64,000 nucleotides of DNA, from positions 19,562,273-19,626,272 of the forward strand of contig JASWHV010000018.1 of assembly GCA_030760725.1 (NCBI GenBank). The letters run 5' to 3'. Shown here piece after piece: positions 1 through 10,621 of this stretch. Numbering within the stretch: the stretch's first letter is position 1; each line of letters opens with the position of its first letter. The position numbers and the translations under genes are program-made. Source of the stretch: Neostapfia colusana (Eukaryota; Streptophyta; Magnoliopsida; Poales; Poaceae). The notes beneath the pieces are model-generated. The model had not been told where the DNA came from. It saw nothing but the letters and a program-made list of their open reading frames with translations, and did no database searches.

Positions 1-548
1 ATCCCACATTCTAACCCCCAAATATCTTCTCAAAGTGATCCTTTTAGTTCCCACAATTCTGAGTTTTAAAATGTGGGTTAGAATTTGAATCCTTCCAATT
101 CAGTTTGAATTTGCTTGCCAAATTTGAATTTGGTTGAAGTTTGCAAATTCTCCTCTTTAACTCCTTTTTGAGCCCACCCTACAATTGAAAAGTTTGTGAG
201 CAAACTTTTCCCTATAATCCCAACTATAGGGCTGCATGTTTATTCAAAGTTTTTGGTCACCCCATGTGTGAACTTTGAATTTCAAATCTGAATTTTAAAC
301 TTTCATGCAAAGAGGCATTTAACTCCTTATTGGTCCAACACTTTTAAATAAAAAGGTGAACCTCATGTTGGATGTTCATCCATGTATTACCTTGCATGAA
401 GAAAAGTTTTAGCAAGTCCCATTGTTCATGTCTTTGACACACATATGAACTTAAACCCTGGGTTTTTATTCATACACATTTTTGGGACTTTTACAGGGGT
501 CACCTGGGGCGGCTGCCACGCAGGAATCGTGATTTGTTAGCCATTCTG
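1..548. other. CACTA interior, no gene recognised
   Basis: AT-rich sequence downstream of the last TnpA-like exon, with runs of aatttgaat-type words. I see no coding exon, RNA gene or element boundary. It could be 3' UTR and spacer of the transposon or an unrelated insertion within it. Confidence 0.4.
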
Positions 549-1415
549 TCAAGCTAAGGCCTATAATTGAAAAATATTAGAACATATGTATTATGAAATG
601 TTATGAAAGTAAACTACAGTAATTAAAATTACTTACCTCCATCGCTGCCTGCATCTGGGCCATGTAGTTAGCTTGGTACTCCTGGATGGCCCTCGTCCTG
701 TCGAGCACCTCCTGGGTCCGCATCAGCCTCTCCTGCATGGCACGGAACTCCATGTCCCTCTGCGAGAGACGGCCACTCGACAGCCCAACCGATGAAGCCT
801 GCATCGATGAAGTGCCTCTCGCAGGTCGCGCCGACCTCGAGTCGACAACTCCATGGAAAATGGCAAACCTACAAAAGAAAAAAAAATAATAAGTAAAAGA
901 AGGAAGATTAGAAAACCTAAATCAAAGAAACCAACTCACCGGCCATGGGCCTTCCCGCCGCCGCTTGCATACACGGCTTGAGGGTCGATTGGCGCGTTTT
1001 CCCAATCGTACCCTTCACCGTGTATTTTGATGACTTCATGCCTGTACTTTTCCTAAAAACATAGAAATGGTGTTAGTGTGTCAATAATAATATTAGTTAT
1101 AATTAAATTGAATAATTCCGTAAACCTACCAATCGATCGGTCGCGACCTGACTGCACTGCCACGGGTACGACGGGTCACTTTCCCTGTGACCTCTCTTCC
1201 AAACCTGGATCGCGCTAGGCTCCTGGCCGGTCTCTCGCTCCTGTAGATGCGTGTTAGTAGGATAAATATGTTATGAACACATAAACAAATTTATAATACA
1301 CTTACCATGCGTTTAGCCAAACGCAAATGACCATCGGCGCCATAGGTGTGCTTCCCGTCGGACCCTCTGCATCCTCGAGCCCTCATGGACTTAGGTTTGA
1401 AGTGATCGCCATAGC
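549..1415 (-). CDS. CACTA-associated TnpA-like protein (Ptta/En/Spm, Transposase_24 type), 3' exons
   Basis: Five exons on the minus strand join in one open frame: 1306-1415, 1130-1240, 940-1052, 637-868 and 549-560. All introns have GT..AG ends (for example donor GTAAGT at 631-636) and the reading phase is kept at every junction. The frame closes with TGA at 549-551. The ~191 residues show the hallmarks I associate with the plant En/Spm Transposase_24 family: an HTYG stretch, a GQEPS..W...H segment, then DPQAVYASGGGKAHGR, followed by a glutamine- and methionine-rich coiled-coil tail. In this group such proteins are thought to bind subterminal repeats. The 5' exons are not found; a foldback sequence (1505-1725) lies where they would be expected. 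Intact splice sites suggest a fairly young copy. Confidence 0.7.
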
Positions 1416-1504
1416 CTGCAGTTTAATGTCAAGGAAATTATAGTTACTTTATAATTTATTTATGTCACGGACCTACATCTATTGGAAAGGATAGGTCCTA
1501 AACC

Positions 1505-1725
1505 CACCCAAGAGTGACCGAGCGGAGCGTGCTCATGACGAGACGCGTGGTCTGGATCCGAACTAAATTTTGGCAGCATAACCTCGTTGTTCTCCACTGC
1601 ACGTCCAAAAATGGTGCAGCAGAGAACAACAGGGTTATGCCGTCGAAATCTAGTCTAGATCTAAACCCGCGTCTCATCACAAGCCACGCCCCCTCGGTCA
1701 CTCCCAGGCTGTCCAAAAAGGGACA
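1505..1725. repeat. Long imperfect inverted repeat (foldback)
   Basis: Two arms of about 105 bp pair around a loop near 1610-1620. For example, GAGTGACCGAG at 1511 pairs with ctcggtcactc at 1693-1703, and CATAACC..GTTGTTCTC pairs with gagaacaac..gggttatg. Identity between arms is roughly three quarters by eye. It lies just upstream of the recognisable TnpA-like exons. It could be an intron hairpin of the CACTA gene or a small nested foldback element. Confidence 0.7.
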
Positions 1726-1792
1726 ATTCCGAACCTACACGTCTCACATGCGTAACACATGTGAGACGGGCCGGTTCGAAATTGGTGACGCA
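1723..1792. repeat. Short palindrome in CACTA 5' region
   Basis: Arms of about 28 bp: CGTCTCACATG at about 1740 faces catgtgagacg at about 1760, extending outward to GACAATTCCGAACC against ggttcgaaattg. It abuts the larger foldback. Palindromes of this kind are common in CACTA subterminal DNA, but its function cannot be read from sequence. Confidence 0.65.
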
Positions 1793-1889
1793 TGTTGTAT
1801 AGGTTTACATCAATCTTTCATTTTTGAGTCATTTAAAAGAGAGAGAGAAAAGAATGAGAGAGAAGGAAAGAACGAGAGAGAGACAAAGA

Positions 1890-2010
1890 GGTGAGTCAGC
1901 CGTCCTAAGTTATGCCCCGCTGGGGCCTGCCATTATCTTACGACGCCTTTAGGGTTAGTCGTCGTACGTTATGCCCCGTCGTAAGTGGGTCAAAGATGAA
2001 ACCGCCCCGT
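1890..2010. repeat. Inner cluster of CACTA subterminal motifs
   Basis: Several CCGTCCTAAG, TTACGACG and CGTCGTACGTTATG motifs interleaved with GCCCCG words. They match the dense outer array at 3440-3736 and mark this stretch as part of the same element. Confidence 0.6.
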
Positions 2011-2159
2011 CGGGGCCCGCCGTCCACGCGTGGGAGCTTGCCGTCCTCCACGCCTATCTCGACTAATACATTACCACTAAATGGGCCATGACAGACCCTA
2101 AATGGGTCGTGTCAGGCCGGACCGGGCCGAAACCCATTTATTTACATATAGTAACTAAT

Positions 2160-3440
2160 CACGCAATCAATCAAAGTATTAATTCAACAATAATCAATTA
2201 CAATACTAATTAAACAATTAATCAACTAAGATCAAATTAAACATGTAATCAACTAATTCAACCATTTAAACAACTAATTATTCTATTAATCAAATAACCA
2301 ACAATTCAACAAATAATCAACAAATAAATTAACAACTAATCAGCACGGTGTCAGGTCACACATAAACACAGTGTCGGGTCACACATACACACGGTGTCGG
2401 GTCACACATACACACATACACACGGTGTCGGGTCACGGCGCCCACGGCGTCGGAAGGCGGCACGGCGAGCAGGGGCCAGGCGGCACGGCGAGCAGGAGCT
2501 CGAAGCGTGGCGAGCAGGGGCTCCAGGCGGCGCAGCGAGCAGGGGCTGGGCGAGGCGGGTTGGGCGGCGCAGCAGGGCGGGGCTCGAGGCGGGGCGGGGC
2601 GAGCGGCGGCGGCCGAGGCGCGGCCGGGGCTCAGCGCGAGAAGGGGCGGCCGGGCGGGGCTTGGGGCGGGACGGTGGCGGCTGCGGCAGGGCGGGGCGAG
2701 GCGCGGGGCGGCGCGCGGTGCGGCGGGGCGAGTCGCGGGACGGCGGTGCGCGGTGGGGCGGTGCGTGGGACGGTGGTTCGCGGTGGCAGGGCGGGGCGGA
2801 GGCGACGCTGGCATCGGCGACGCTCGGCCAGGTGAGGCGAGCCACCCAGGCATCCCCCCGCCACCGACTGGACGCCTAGGCATCAGTACGCTATCGGCGA
2901 CGGCAGGGGCTGGTGGCAGCGGGGCCGGGGGTAAAGGAAAAACAATGTGCTTAAACAACTAATCAATCAATTAACTAAATTAAATAACTAAAATCAGAAA
3001 CAATTACTAATTTAAACCAAATAATTAACAACTAAACTAATTATCTACTAAATGCATACAAATTGATTAAGTATTTAAAATTTTATCTAATCTAACTAAC
3101 AACTAATTACAAAAACTAAAAAAATTACTTGATTCGGTTTGGCGACGACGGCGATGGCTGCGGCGATGGAGGCGGCGGCGGTCCGCGGGAAGCAGGGGGT
3201 GAGGGCCGCGGCCGGCAGTGGCGAGGTTAGGGACGGAGGCAGTGAGGCGGCGCCGGGCGGCTCGGGGCGGGGCCGGGGTGGCTCGGGGCGGCGCCGGGCG
3301 GCGGAGCGGCGGCGCCGGGCCGTGGCAGCGCCTGGCGGCGGAGCGGTGGCGGCTCGGGCGGTGGGGCGGCGCAGAAACACGGCGGCGGTGGTGCAGGCTC
3401 GAGCTCGGGCTAATTAGCCCGAGCCCGGGCCGGGGCAGCG
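2160..3440. other. Alternating AT-rich and GC-rich low-complexity blocks
   Basis: AT-rich blocks of aactaatcaa-type words (2160-2340, 2945-3125) alternate with extremely GC-rich, (G/C)GG-rich degenerate repeats (2420-2940, 3130-3440). Open frames occur on both strands in the GC-rich blocks only because stops are rare there; the predicted peptides are Ala/Arg/Gly/Pro runs with no domain. I call no gene here. Confidence 0.6.
2344..2437. repeat. ~26-bp tandem repeat, about 3.5 copies
   Basis: Imperfect tandem units of the form CACGGTGTCGGGTCACACATACA, seen from about 2344 to 2437. They sit at the junction between an AT-rich stretch (2160-2340) and a very GC-rich one. Confidence 0.7.
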
Positions 3441-3736
3441 GTTAAAACAATTTACTTACGACGGTCGCGTAACTTATGACGGCTTAGGTTACGGCCATCG
3501 TAAGTTACACTTAGTTTACGACGGTCGCGTAACTTACGACGGCATAGGGTTGCGGCCGTCGTAAGTTACGGTTATCTTACGATGGTCCAGTAACTTATGA
3601 CAGCCATGGGCCCGTAGCCGTCGTAAGTTAATTTACTTACGACGGCCCGAAGCGACCGTCGTAAGTTAATTTACTTACGACGGCTAGCCGTCGTAAATAA
3701 ATTTGGCCGTCGTAAGGTGCGACGTTTCCTGTAGTG
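3440..3736. repeat. CACTA terminal and subterminal repeat array
   Basis: About a dozen copies of ACTTACGACGG or its complement CCGTCGTAAGT in under 300 bp, often as closely spaced inverted pairs, ending in the CACTACAGGAAAC terminus at 3736. In En/Spm such arrays are the binding sites of the TnpA protein. Several copies carry C-to-T changes (for example cttatgacgg). Confidence 0.85.
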
Positions 3737-3892
3737 TTCTATCTGCGTGTAGAGGAGTCTTGAGCAGTATTGGAAAGTTAGAGTTTGAATCCAAGTAGGA
3801 GTAGGAGTCCTAGTTTGAATTGAGTTGGCCTTAGGGCTGGTTATATAAGCAAGGGAGGCCAAGGCTCGTGGGTGCACGACTTTGGAGCTGTT
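3737..3892 (+). repeat. Copia-type LTR F, upstream fragment
   Basis: A fragment containing a TATA-like element (ggttatataagc, about 3838-3850). It continues at 30965 once element E and one copy of its CTGTT target duplication (3888-3892 / 30965-30969) are removed. Its left end is cut by the CACTA insertion at 3736. The downstream part ends in a pyrimidine-rich tract and a primer-site-like ATTGGTAT, as expected for a copia 5' LTR on the plus strand. Confidence 0.6.
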
Positions 3893-4035
3893 TGTGACAC
3901 CCTCACCTCGGGTGTTAGCATATGTTCATGTTTTATGGAGAAGAAAAACACTTTAAGAAAAGAAGGAACAGAGACAAGTATCTAAAAGATAGCCAATAAA
4001 GCTCTCCGAGAGCGCCGAAGGCAACTTCCACGACC

Positions 4036-4560
4036 AGCAGACCACGTGGCGTGTTCGGAGCTCATCCCTGAGAGGTTGGGGGAGGTCCGACGCTAAACTG
4101 ACTACGTGGCAGGCTCGGGGGTCACCTCCGCGATTGGAAAGAGGTTCGACCCTGTGGGACACGTGCTGCCCGCGGAGCTAGCCTCTGCGGAAGAAGCAAA
4201 GGCATTTTTCATAGGACACATGTCATCCTCGGAGCTAGTCCTCACGGAAATAAGAGGACCAGTCGCGCGGGATACGTGTCAATCTCGGAGCTCATCTCAG
4301 AGAAGTCCGGATCTATTGAACACGTGTCGCCACCGGAGCTTATCACCGGGAGGTCTGTCGCTGCTAGACACATGTCGATCTCGGGGCATGTCCCTGAGGG
4401 AAGGAGAGGGGGAAGACCGACACCAACACGTGGCGCGCACGGAGCTCACCTCCGAAGAAGAGGGAGGTCTCAATCGATTGACACGCGGCACAACCGGAGC
4501 TCGTCTCTGCGGACGAGGAGATACCAGGCCCGGAGGACACGTGGAGCTTCCGGAGCTCAT
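4036..4560 (+). promoter_or_regulatory. U3 array of ~57-bp G-box-like repeats, E 5' LTR
   Basis: About ten degenerate units, each with an ACACGTG(T/G)C-like core followed by CGGAGCTC. Cores lie near 4042, 4101, 4159, 4217, 4273, 4321, 4369, 4427, 4481 and 4538, a spacing of roughly 48-59 bp. CACGTG is the plant G-box/ABRE core bound by bZIP and bHLH factors. Here some cores have decayed by C-to-T change (acatgtc) relative to the 3' LTR. The array ends about 180 bp before the TATA box, as expected for an enhancer. Confidence 0.7.
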
Positions 4561-4733
4561 CACCGCGGAGGTAACGAGCCTGGAGCGGTTTTTACGCGTG
4601 AAGATACCGGTACGCAACGGAAACCGATCTAAACTCCACGATGTTACCGAAGATAAGACGTCAGGATCCAACAAAGATCTGAATAAGACTCTTATTCGGG
4701 ATCCAATCAGATTAGGACTCTTCTCTTCCCGAT

Positions 4734-4742
4734 TATAAATAG
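4734..4742 (+). promoter_or_regulatory. TATA box of element E 5' LTR
   Basis: TATAAATAG, downstream of the G-box array and followed by a CT-rich leader. Identical sequences occur at 28809-28817 (3' LTR) and, on the minus strand, at 62660-62668 (element D). Confidence 0.75.
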
Positions 4743-6902
4743 AACCCAAAACCTCTGGCCGAAACCCCAAACTTCTCTTTCAACTCCTGAGCCGACGACT
4801 TGGAGCCCTAGCCCTAACTCGCCGAGCAAAACATCGCTGAAGCGCAACAAGGGAGATCATCGGAGAAGAACCGAGCTGTCTGAGGAGGGCCTCGAAGTCA
4901 AGAAGAGCGTGAGGTAGGACTTTGATACCACCTTACGATCTCATTGTGTTCGTCTCTTTGCATCTGTCCTTCAATTCCTTTCGAACAGAAGCTTTCTCGT
5001 GGGCAGATCACTCAATGATCAGTTTGATCTAAGAGACAAGATCATCGCCACATACACCTTTGATCCGAACACCTCTGACCACGCAAGCCATGCAAGAACA
5101 CGTACAGATCAATCTAATAAAACTAATCATAGGATAGCATGCATGTGCATCATCGCATCTAGTTTAGGGTTTGTGCATGATATTGATTGCTGTGAATCTT
5201 GTATGCACGTGAATCCTACATAGCAGGACAAGCTCAGGAAGCTGTCTACGACGGGCTGCAGCAACAAGGTTTTGAGAATCAAGAACAACCGGAACCGCAA
5301 GAACAAGGCAAGTGCTCCTTGACCATGTTGATCCTATGTTTTGGGTAAAACTATTTTGTTTTGCGAAAAGGTGTGTGTGCTGAGTCAAACATGATGGGAA
5401 AACCCTTTTTTAGGAGTTTACTAGTTTTGGTTGAACCATCCTTGTCGCCTGGGAGGTTTATGAGTCGGGTATGGTTTTTGCTTTATGCTTCACTGAGTCC
5501 ATGGGATTGGGAAGCGAGATAGATGTGTCTAGCTAACTGCACTCGTAATAATAATAAGGAACTGATAAGGTTAATGAATATGGATCGGAGGAAGATCTAG
5601 GCAAGCCGGGGTTTGTGAATGAGGTAGCATGAGATGGTGGTTTTGCTTGCCATAGATCAAGGACCGGTTCATGCATGCACATGCCAGGATAACAGTGCCA
5701 CCACAAGGCCAAGTATGGGCGCGGCTTAGCTGAGTAATTAGGTAAGTTGCTAGAGTGTTATGGACTGTGGAAGGCGTGGGGAATGGGAGTCGAGTGAGGA
5801 CTGCCCTGGGAACTGCATGGCACAAGAGGGGGCCCGTGGGTGGGAGGATTGGAGATTCTAGCCTGCCGGTGAAACCTTAGTGAGTCCATACATCTAGTAA
5901 CCCCTTTGTAAAGGCTATTTTGTGATCTCTTGACCATACACCGACGGTTGTGTACTGGTATAATGGAGGTTCTGCAGTCGCCGACGGGTGATGAAATCAC
6001 AAACTTGTGGGTAAAGAGGTGCAAACTCTGCAGAGTTATTAAAACTATCATGATAGCCGAGCTTACGGTCACGAGCACCTGGCTAAACTGCCATGATTAG
6101 ATGGGATGGTTACTGGGATGATTACTGGAATGGTTATTGGGAAGGTTCTTGGTTATGGTTATTGGTTATGGTTTGGTTTGGGACTGTTGAGTCCGGGAGG
6201 TGAGATGGTTGTATGACTGATGGGTCATAACATGAGATTGGTCTCGATGCGAGACGAGGTTGTTTTATGAGGTGAGATGGTAGTGAATACGAGGAGGTAT
6301 TCGTGAGCATGAATAAAAGATTGGTTAATGTTCGGATGGAACACGGGAAGTGATGGAGGTATGTTAGTAATTTAATACATGATGGGATTACATTTAAACT
6401 TAAGTTGTTGTTTTATCATGATTTTACAGAACTGCTTTTCTGCAAATAAATCTTTTATGCCTACCTTGTTTATGAGCTGCATATCATGTGTTATTCCCGC
6501 ACTTGCTGAGTACATCATTGTGCTCAAACTTGCATTATTATTTCTTCATCAACAGCAAGAGAAGACTACTATGAAGACCGAGTAGAGCATTATGGCGTGT
6601 GATCTGTTCTCAACCTTGCCTGTGGAGGGAGTAGAGATGGAGCCACTTATGCTTAGTTTTGCTTTCGCATTAGCTTTTGCTTCCGCATTTAAGTAAGGAC
6701 TTCCGCTGTATAGAAATAAGACTTTCACTGTGAGCATGAGTCCAAGACTCATGAGGTGTTGTAATAAACTCTGTTATTCGTGGTAATATATAATCTGAAT
6801 TCAGTTTGTGGAAAGTATGTGTATGTGTGATGAACATCCTGGGCACACATATGCATTAGTTCTCGGTTCCGTGGCTTTCCACAGAATTGAGGGCATCACA
6901 GA

Positions 6903-6967
6903 TTGGTATCAGAGCCGCGGGTTGATAGTAGGTTACACGCCTAGATAGAAACCTTCGATTGATATTA
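6903..6967 (+). repeat. Duplicated primer-site region of E, interrupted by A
   Basis: A ~56-bp unit starting ttggtatcagagcc (6903) is followed by a diverged second unit starting ttgatattagagcc. That second unit is split by element A: 6959-6967 continues at 23080 after the TATTA duplication. Over about 48 aligned bases the units differ mostly by transitions. The second primer-like site carries two changes. Confidence 0.75.
6904..6916 (+). other. Primer-binding site of E (initiator tRNA-Met)
   Basis: TGGTATCAGAGCC, 3 bp after the LTR end, complementary to the 3' end of plant initiator tRNA-Met. Confidence 0.9.
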
Positions 6968-7169
6968 TGTCACACCCGGTTTTTCTGAAGAACAACCAAG
7001 TGAATATCACATGTCTGCCAGGATCATTTTCTCATACATGTGATGACAAATAGTGAAGCATCATTTATTACAAGCCAGGTGTCGAATATAAGTAAGTCTT
7101 ACATAGTAAATGTCTCGATGGACAATAATAAGTTCATCACAAGTAAATAAACTAGCAGCGGAATATTAT
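6968..7169 (-). repeat. Element A 3' LTR, distal fragment
   Basis: Plus-strand text begins TGTCACACCCGG, the inverted LTR end. After about 202 bp it is broken at gcggaatattat by solo LTR A'. The remaining 3216 bp resume at 10622, giving a reconstructed length equal to the 5' LTR within a base or two. Confidence 0.92.
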
Positions 7170-10100
7170 TGTCACACCAGGTTTTTCCGAAGAACAACCA
7201 AGTGAATATCACATGTATGCCAGGATCATTTTCTCATACATGTGATGACAAATAGTGAAGCATCATTTATTACAAGCCAGGTGTCGAATATAAATAAGTC
7301 TTACATCACAAATGTCTCAATGAACACTAATGCTTCATCACAAGTAAATAAACTAGCAGCGGAATATTATTCTTTAGGGCTCCATCACAGGTGTTGCCCG
7401 GGGGGTCTTCATGAACCTAGAATCCTTCCTCGGGTCCAAAGTCTTGGTCATTATACACCACCTCATTATCTTGACCTGAGCAGCAATATAAACCAACAAA
7501 TATGCAAGGTTGAGTACCAATGGTACTCAGCAAGTGTGGGAAAATTATATCATGCATGGCTAGAACAAGGAAAGGTTGAACTCATGGTTAAAGCACTACG
7601 CAATTAATACCTATCACCTTAGCTTATTAAGCACTTACATTACTACATAGGTGAAATGGTCCCAATCTCCCATCCCATCATCATAATCCCATAACCATAA
7701 CATCATTTCCAATGTTAAGCTCCCCGCTTAACTTCCAAAACCAACAATCCTCTAATCATGAATAAGTCCAGGCCGCTCTTAACCGTGAGCACGGCTGTCA
7801 AGACAGTTTTGACTCTGCAGAGTTTGTACCACTGTACTCACAAGTAGTGATTTCATCCCCCGTTGCCGGGTGGACTAAAAGAACCTCCATTATGCCAGTG
7901 GCTACGATCAACATTCACACTTCCCAGGTGTGTGGCCAAGAGATCACTACGAAGCCTTTACAAAGGGATTCCCGACGAGCATGGGCCCACTGAGGTTTCA
8001 CCCCTAACAGCATACAAGAGGCTCCAACCCCGCTGCAGTGGCCCCCTCTTGAGCCTTGCGGTTCATATGGTAGTCCAGCTGACACCCTACTCCCCGCACC
8101 ATCCAACACACCCATACTACGCCGGGGATACACCTAATTAATTGGCCAAGCTGCCCCATCTCAGCATGTGGTTGGCACTGTAAAGCCGGGTTACATGCTC
8201 CATGAACCGGTCCTTAGGATCCAGGCAAGTACTAAACACAAACCCAAGTCTCGTGCACCCAGCACACAACCAAAACATCCACTTGCCTTGATCCCTACCT
8301 CTACATAACTCACAATATCTCATTCAAGAGTATGGTAATATAAACTGATGATTTTATGTCCCAAACATCCCATTCTAAGCATGGCTAAGCATATGCATGT
8401 AAACAAATGACATGACAAAATAAATCCCAACCCAAGCTACAAGGAAACAAGGTAATGCAATTCTAGGGAAACTTCCTAGCATGGGTTTCATATTTAACTT
8501 GACAATGCAAATAATTCTATCTACACATCCTAGCATAGGATCAAAGTGGTCAAGGACACTTGCCTCCTTCTTGCTGCTCTTGAAATGGGTAGTCCTGATC
8601 TTGGAAACTGATAGCTTGCTCTTGAACAGGTTCTACTTCATACCATCACACATAGCAAAAGAAAAACAACAATCATAAGACATAGTTCACACTTCTACTT
8701 CATACAAACCACACATTCACATTTATGAAAGTTTCTTTACCATTTTATGTGTTGTGGATACTCTATGTGTGTTGATTTGGGGCTTGCATACACTTTTATT
8801 TACATGTGTATGATTCCTACTTTGGTGTTCATATTTATACTCACATATTATATATATATATATACATGTATATATGTGTGTTTCAGTTTTAAATAAATTC
8901 CTTATATATTAAACTACCAAGTATGTATGAAAAGTATTTTTCTTCTCCATATGTGCCTTCATAATTTCTATCAACCTTAAACTGAATTCTTTGTGTTTTA
9001 GAAACTCCATTTATCCTTTACTAGTTTCTATATTTTCAGATTTATATTCTTATGCATAATTGTGCATTTTATTATTAAATTATTAATACACTACCTAAAC
9101 AGATTAGGTTCTGGTCCTAAATAATTTTAAGATCATATTTTGACCTTGGCTTCTGATGTATACTATTTCATAATTATTTTCCCTATTTTTCTTTAACTAT
9201 TCTTTACTTAAAAATGGGTCCCTATACTATTAAATGTGAATAATAGATGAAACAGATTTATTTCAGCCCAAAAATATATTTTTATCTCACTCCAAAGTTT
9301 TCTAAGTACTGAGAAAGTTTTTAATAATTTTGACAATTATGTTTGTCCCCCTTTTTAATATTTAAACACTAGTTACATATTCAATTTTCTAAATTAAATA
9401 CTAAACAGGGCTAAAATAATGAATTCACCCCATTACAGGGTCTATAATATTATTTTCATAATTTCCAGGGGTCTAGCTACACTTTTCAGAGGTGTTTTTC
9501 TTAATTTCTATTAAGTCTAGGGCTAAAACTGATTTTTAAATGAATTTACATGATTTTCTGGAGTTCCAGGGGCTAGATCTGAAGTTTCCGGGGCTAGCTC
9601 TCAATTCCAGAGAACCCCAGGGGGTAGCTCGTAAGAATTCCTGTCTTTATAACGCGGGGCTGACGTGGACCGTCTGATTTTAAACCGACGGCTGAGATTA
9701 TAACATCGAACCGGTACGCGGGGTTTTAAAGTCTACCGTGCGATTTAAAATAAACGGCGCACAAGCGGCCACGTCGCTCTGATCGAGCGCGGGCGGCGCT
9801 GCCGGCGACGCACGGCGGCGGGAAGCGGCGATCTCGCCGGAAACTTTCGGATCCTCGAGAATTCTGCCTAGAACTGTGATCTTATGGCCTAGATCGGTAG
9901 AGGGGAGGTCAGGGATCTCACCTCGGGGGTTTTCTCGAGCTCGGGGGTCCTGGAAAGTGCTCGGCGGCGAGGTCCGAGGCAAAACCACGGCGAAGCTCGT
10001 CAGAGCTGGATTTGCACCGTAAGTCTTCGGGTTTTCTGCACCTGCAAAGTTCCCCGGAGGCGGTAGATCAAGACCAACGAGTTAGATCAGAGTTTCCGAG

Positions 10101-10621
10101 CTTAGATCGGCCAGAATTCACCGGCGAAGTCTCGGTGCTCACCGGAGTGAAAATCGGCGATCGCGTGAGAAAAACTGATCGGATCGGTTGTTTTTATAGC
10201 CGGGGAAGGGCGGTGGTTCTGTTGTGATCGAGTTAGAGTCCTCAGGGTCCAGAATTCGGCTGCGGGACGCGGTTTCCCGATCGGTTGCGATCGCGCGCGC
10301 GGGGAAGAAGTCCGGGGTCGCGGGGTTAGGGATGACAGGCGGGTCCCACCCGTCAGCGAGGGGCAGCGCGGCGCGCGCGGGGGCGGGCTGCGCGGGGGTT
10401 TGCTGGGCCGGCTGGGGTTTCGGCCCACTGGCCAGTTTTTTTCCGGTTTTCCTTTTTCTTTTTCCATTTCTTTTCTGTTTTGAGTCTAATTTGAATTCCA
10501 GTTTGAATTTGAATTTTTGCAAAACATGCAACACGTCCAAAAATTTCTAAATTCCCCTCTGAACATGGTTTATGGTTCTAAATCAAAATTTGAGTTTTGA
10601 CTAAAAATTTGGGGTGTTACA
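7170..10621 (-). mobile_element. Solo LTR A' of the A family
   Basis: A complete ~3.45 kb LTR (TGTCACACCAGG at the left, GGGGTGTTACA at the right) with no internal domain, inserted in A's 3' LTR. It carries its own TATA (10191-10199, minus) and hairpin (7512-7528). Comparison with the uninterrupted LTR at 19849-19870 shows only ATT repeated at the junctions rather than a 5-bp duplication. Solo LTRs normally arise by recombination between the two LTRs of one element. It is more diverged than the other copies, including a (TA)n expansion near 8850-8875. Confidence 0.88.

Larger units (their letters stand above)
1..3736 (-). mobile_element. CACTA (En/Spm-type) DNA transposon, right part
   Basis: The right end is a CACTA terminus: read on the minus strand from 3736 it starts CACTACAGGAAACGTCGCAC. 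It is followed by a dense subterminal array of TTACGACGG motifs in both orientations. The exons of a TnpA-like gene (549-1415) run leftward, away from this end, so 3736 is the upstream side of that gene. The left end and the main transposase (TnpD/TNP2 type) lie outside the window. The 3 bases after the end (ttc, 3737-3739) would be one copy of the target duplication; the other copy is not visible. The element sits inside a copia LTR (F). The family name is unknown to me; the CACTA assignment is firm. Confidence 0.85.
3893..6900 (+). repeat. Element E 5' LTR
   Basis: 3008 bp, TGTGACACCC to GGCATCACA. It contains an upstream repeat array (4036-4560), a TATA box (4734), a candidate splice donor GAG|GTAGGA (GT at 4914), and a hairpin GAGTACA-TCAT-TGTGCTC at 6508-6525. 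Compared with the 3' LTR it has a 12-bp tandem difference near 6110 and scattered transitions. Small open frames on either strand recur in the other LTR and show no domain. Confidence 0.93.

Noticed and set aside
2394..2440. Short-spaced repeats resembling a CRISPR array
   Set aside because: Few imperfect tandem units without unique spacers, inside a plant DNA transposon.
2356..2962. Several overlapping 150-200-codon open frames on both strands
   Set aside because: They lie in GC-rich degenerate repeats where stops are rare and encode only Ala/Arg/Gly/Pro runs. Open frames in opposite and shifted phases argue for composition, not genes.
4106..4738. 210-codon frame in the E LTR (also 28181-28813)
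   Set aside because: It is the translation of the repeated U3 array (HVxxxELxxE-like units follow the ~57-bp DNA repeat) and lies upstream of the TATA box, so it should not be on the element's RNA.
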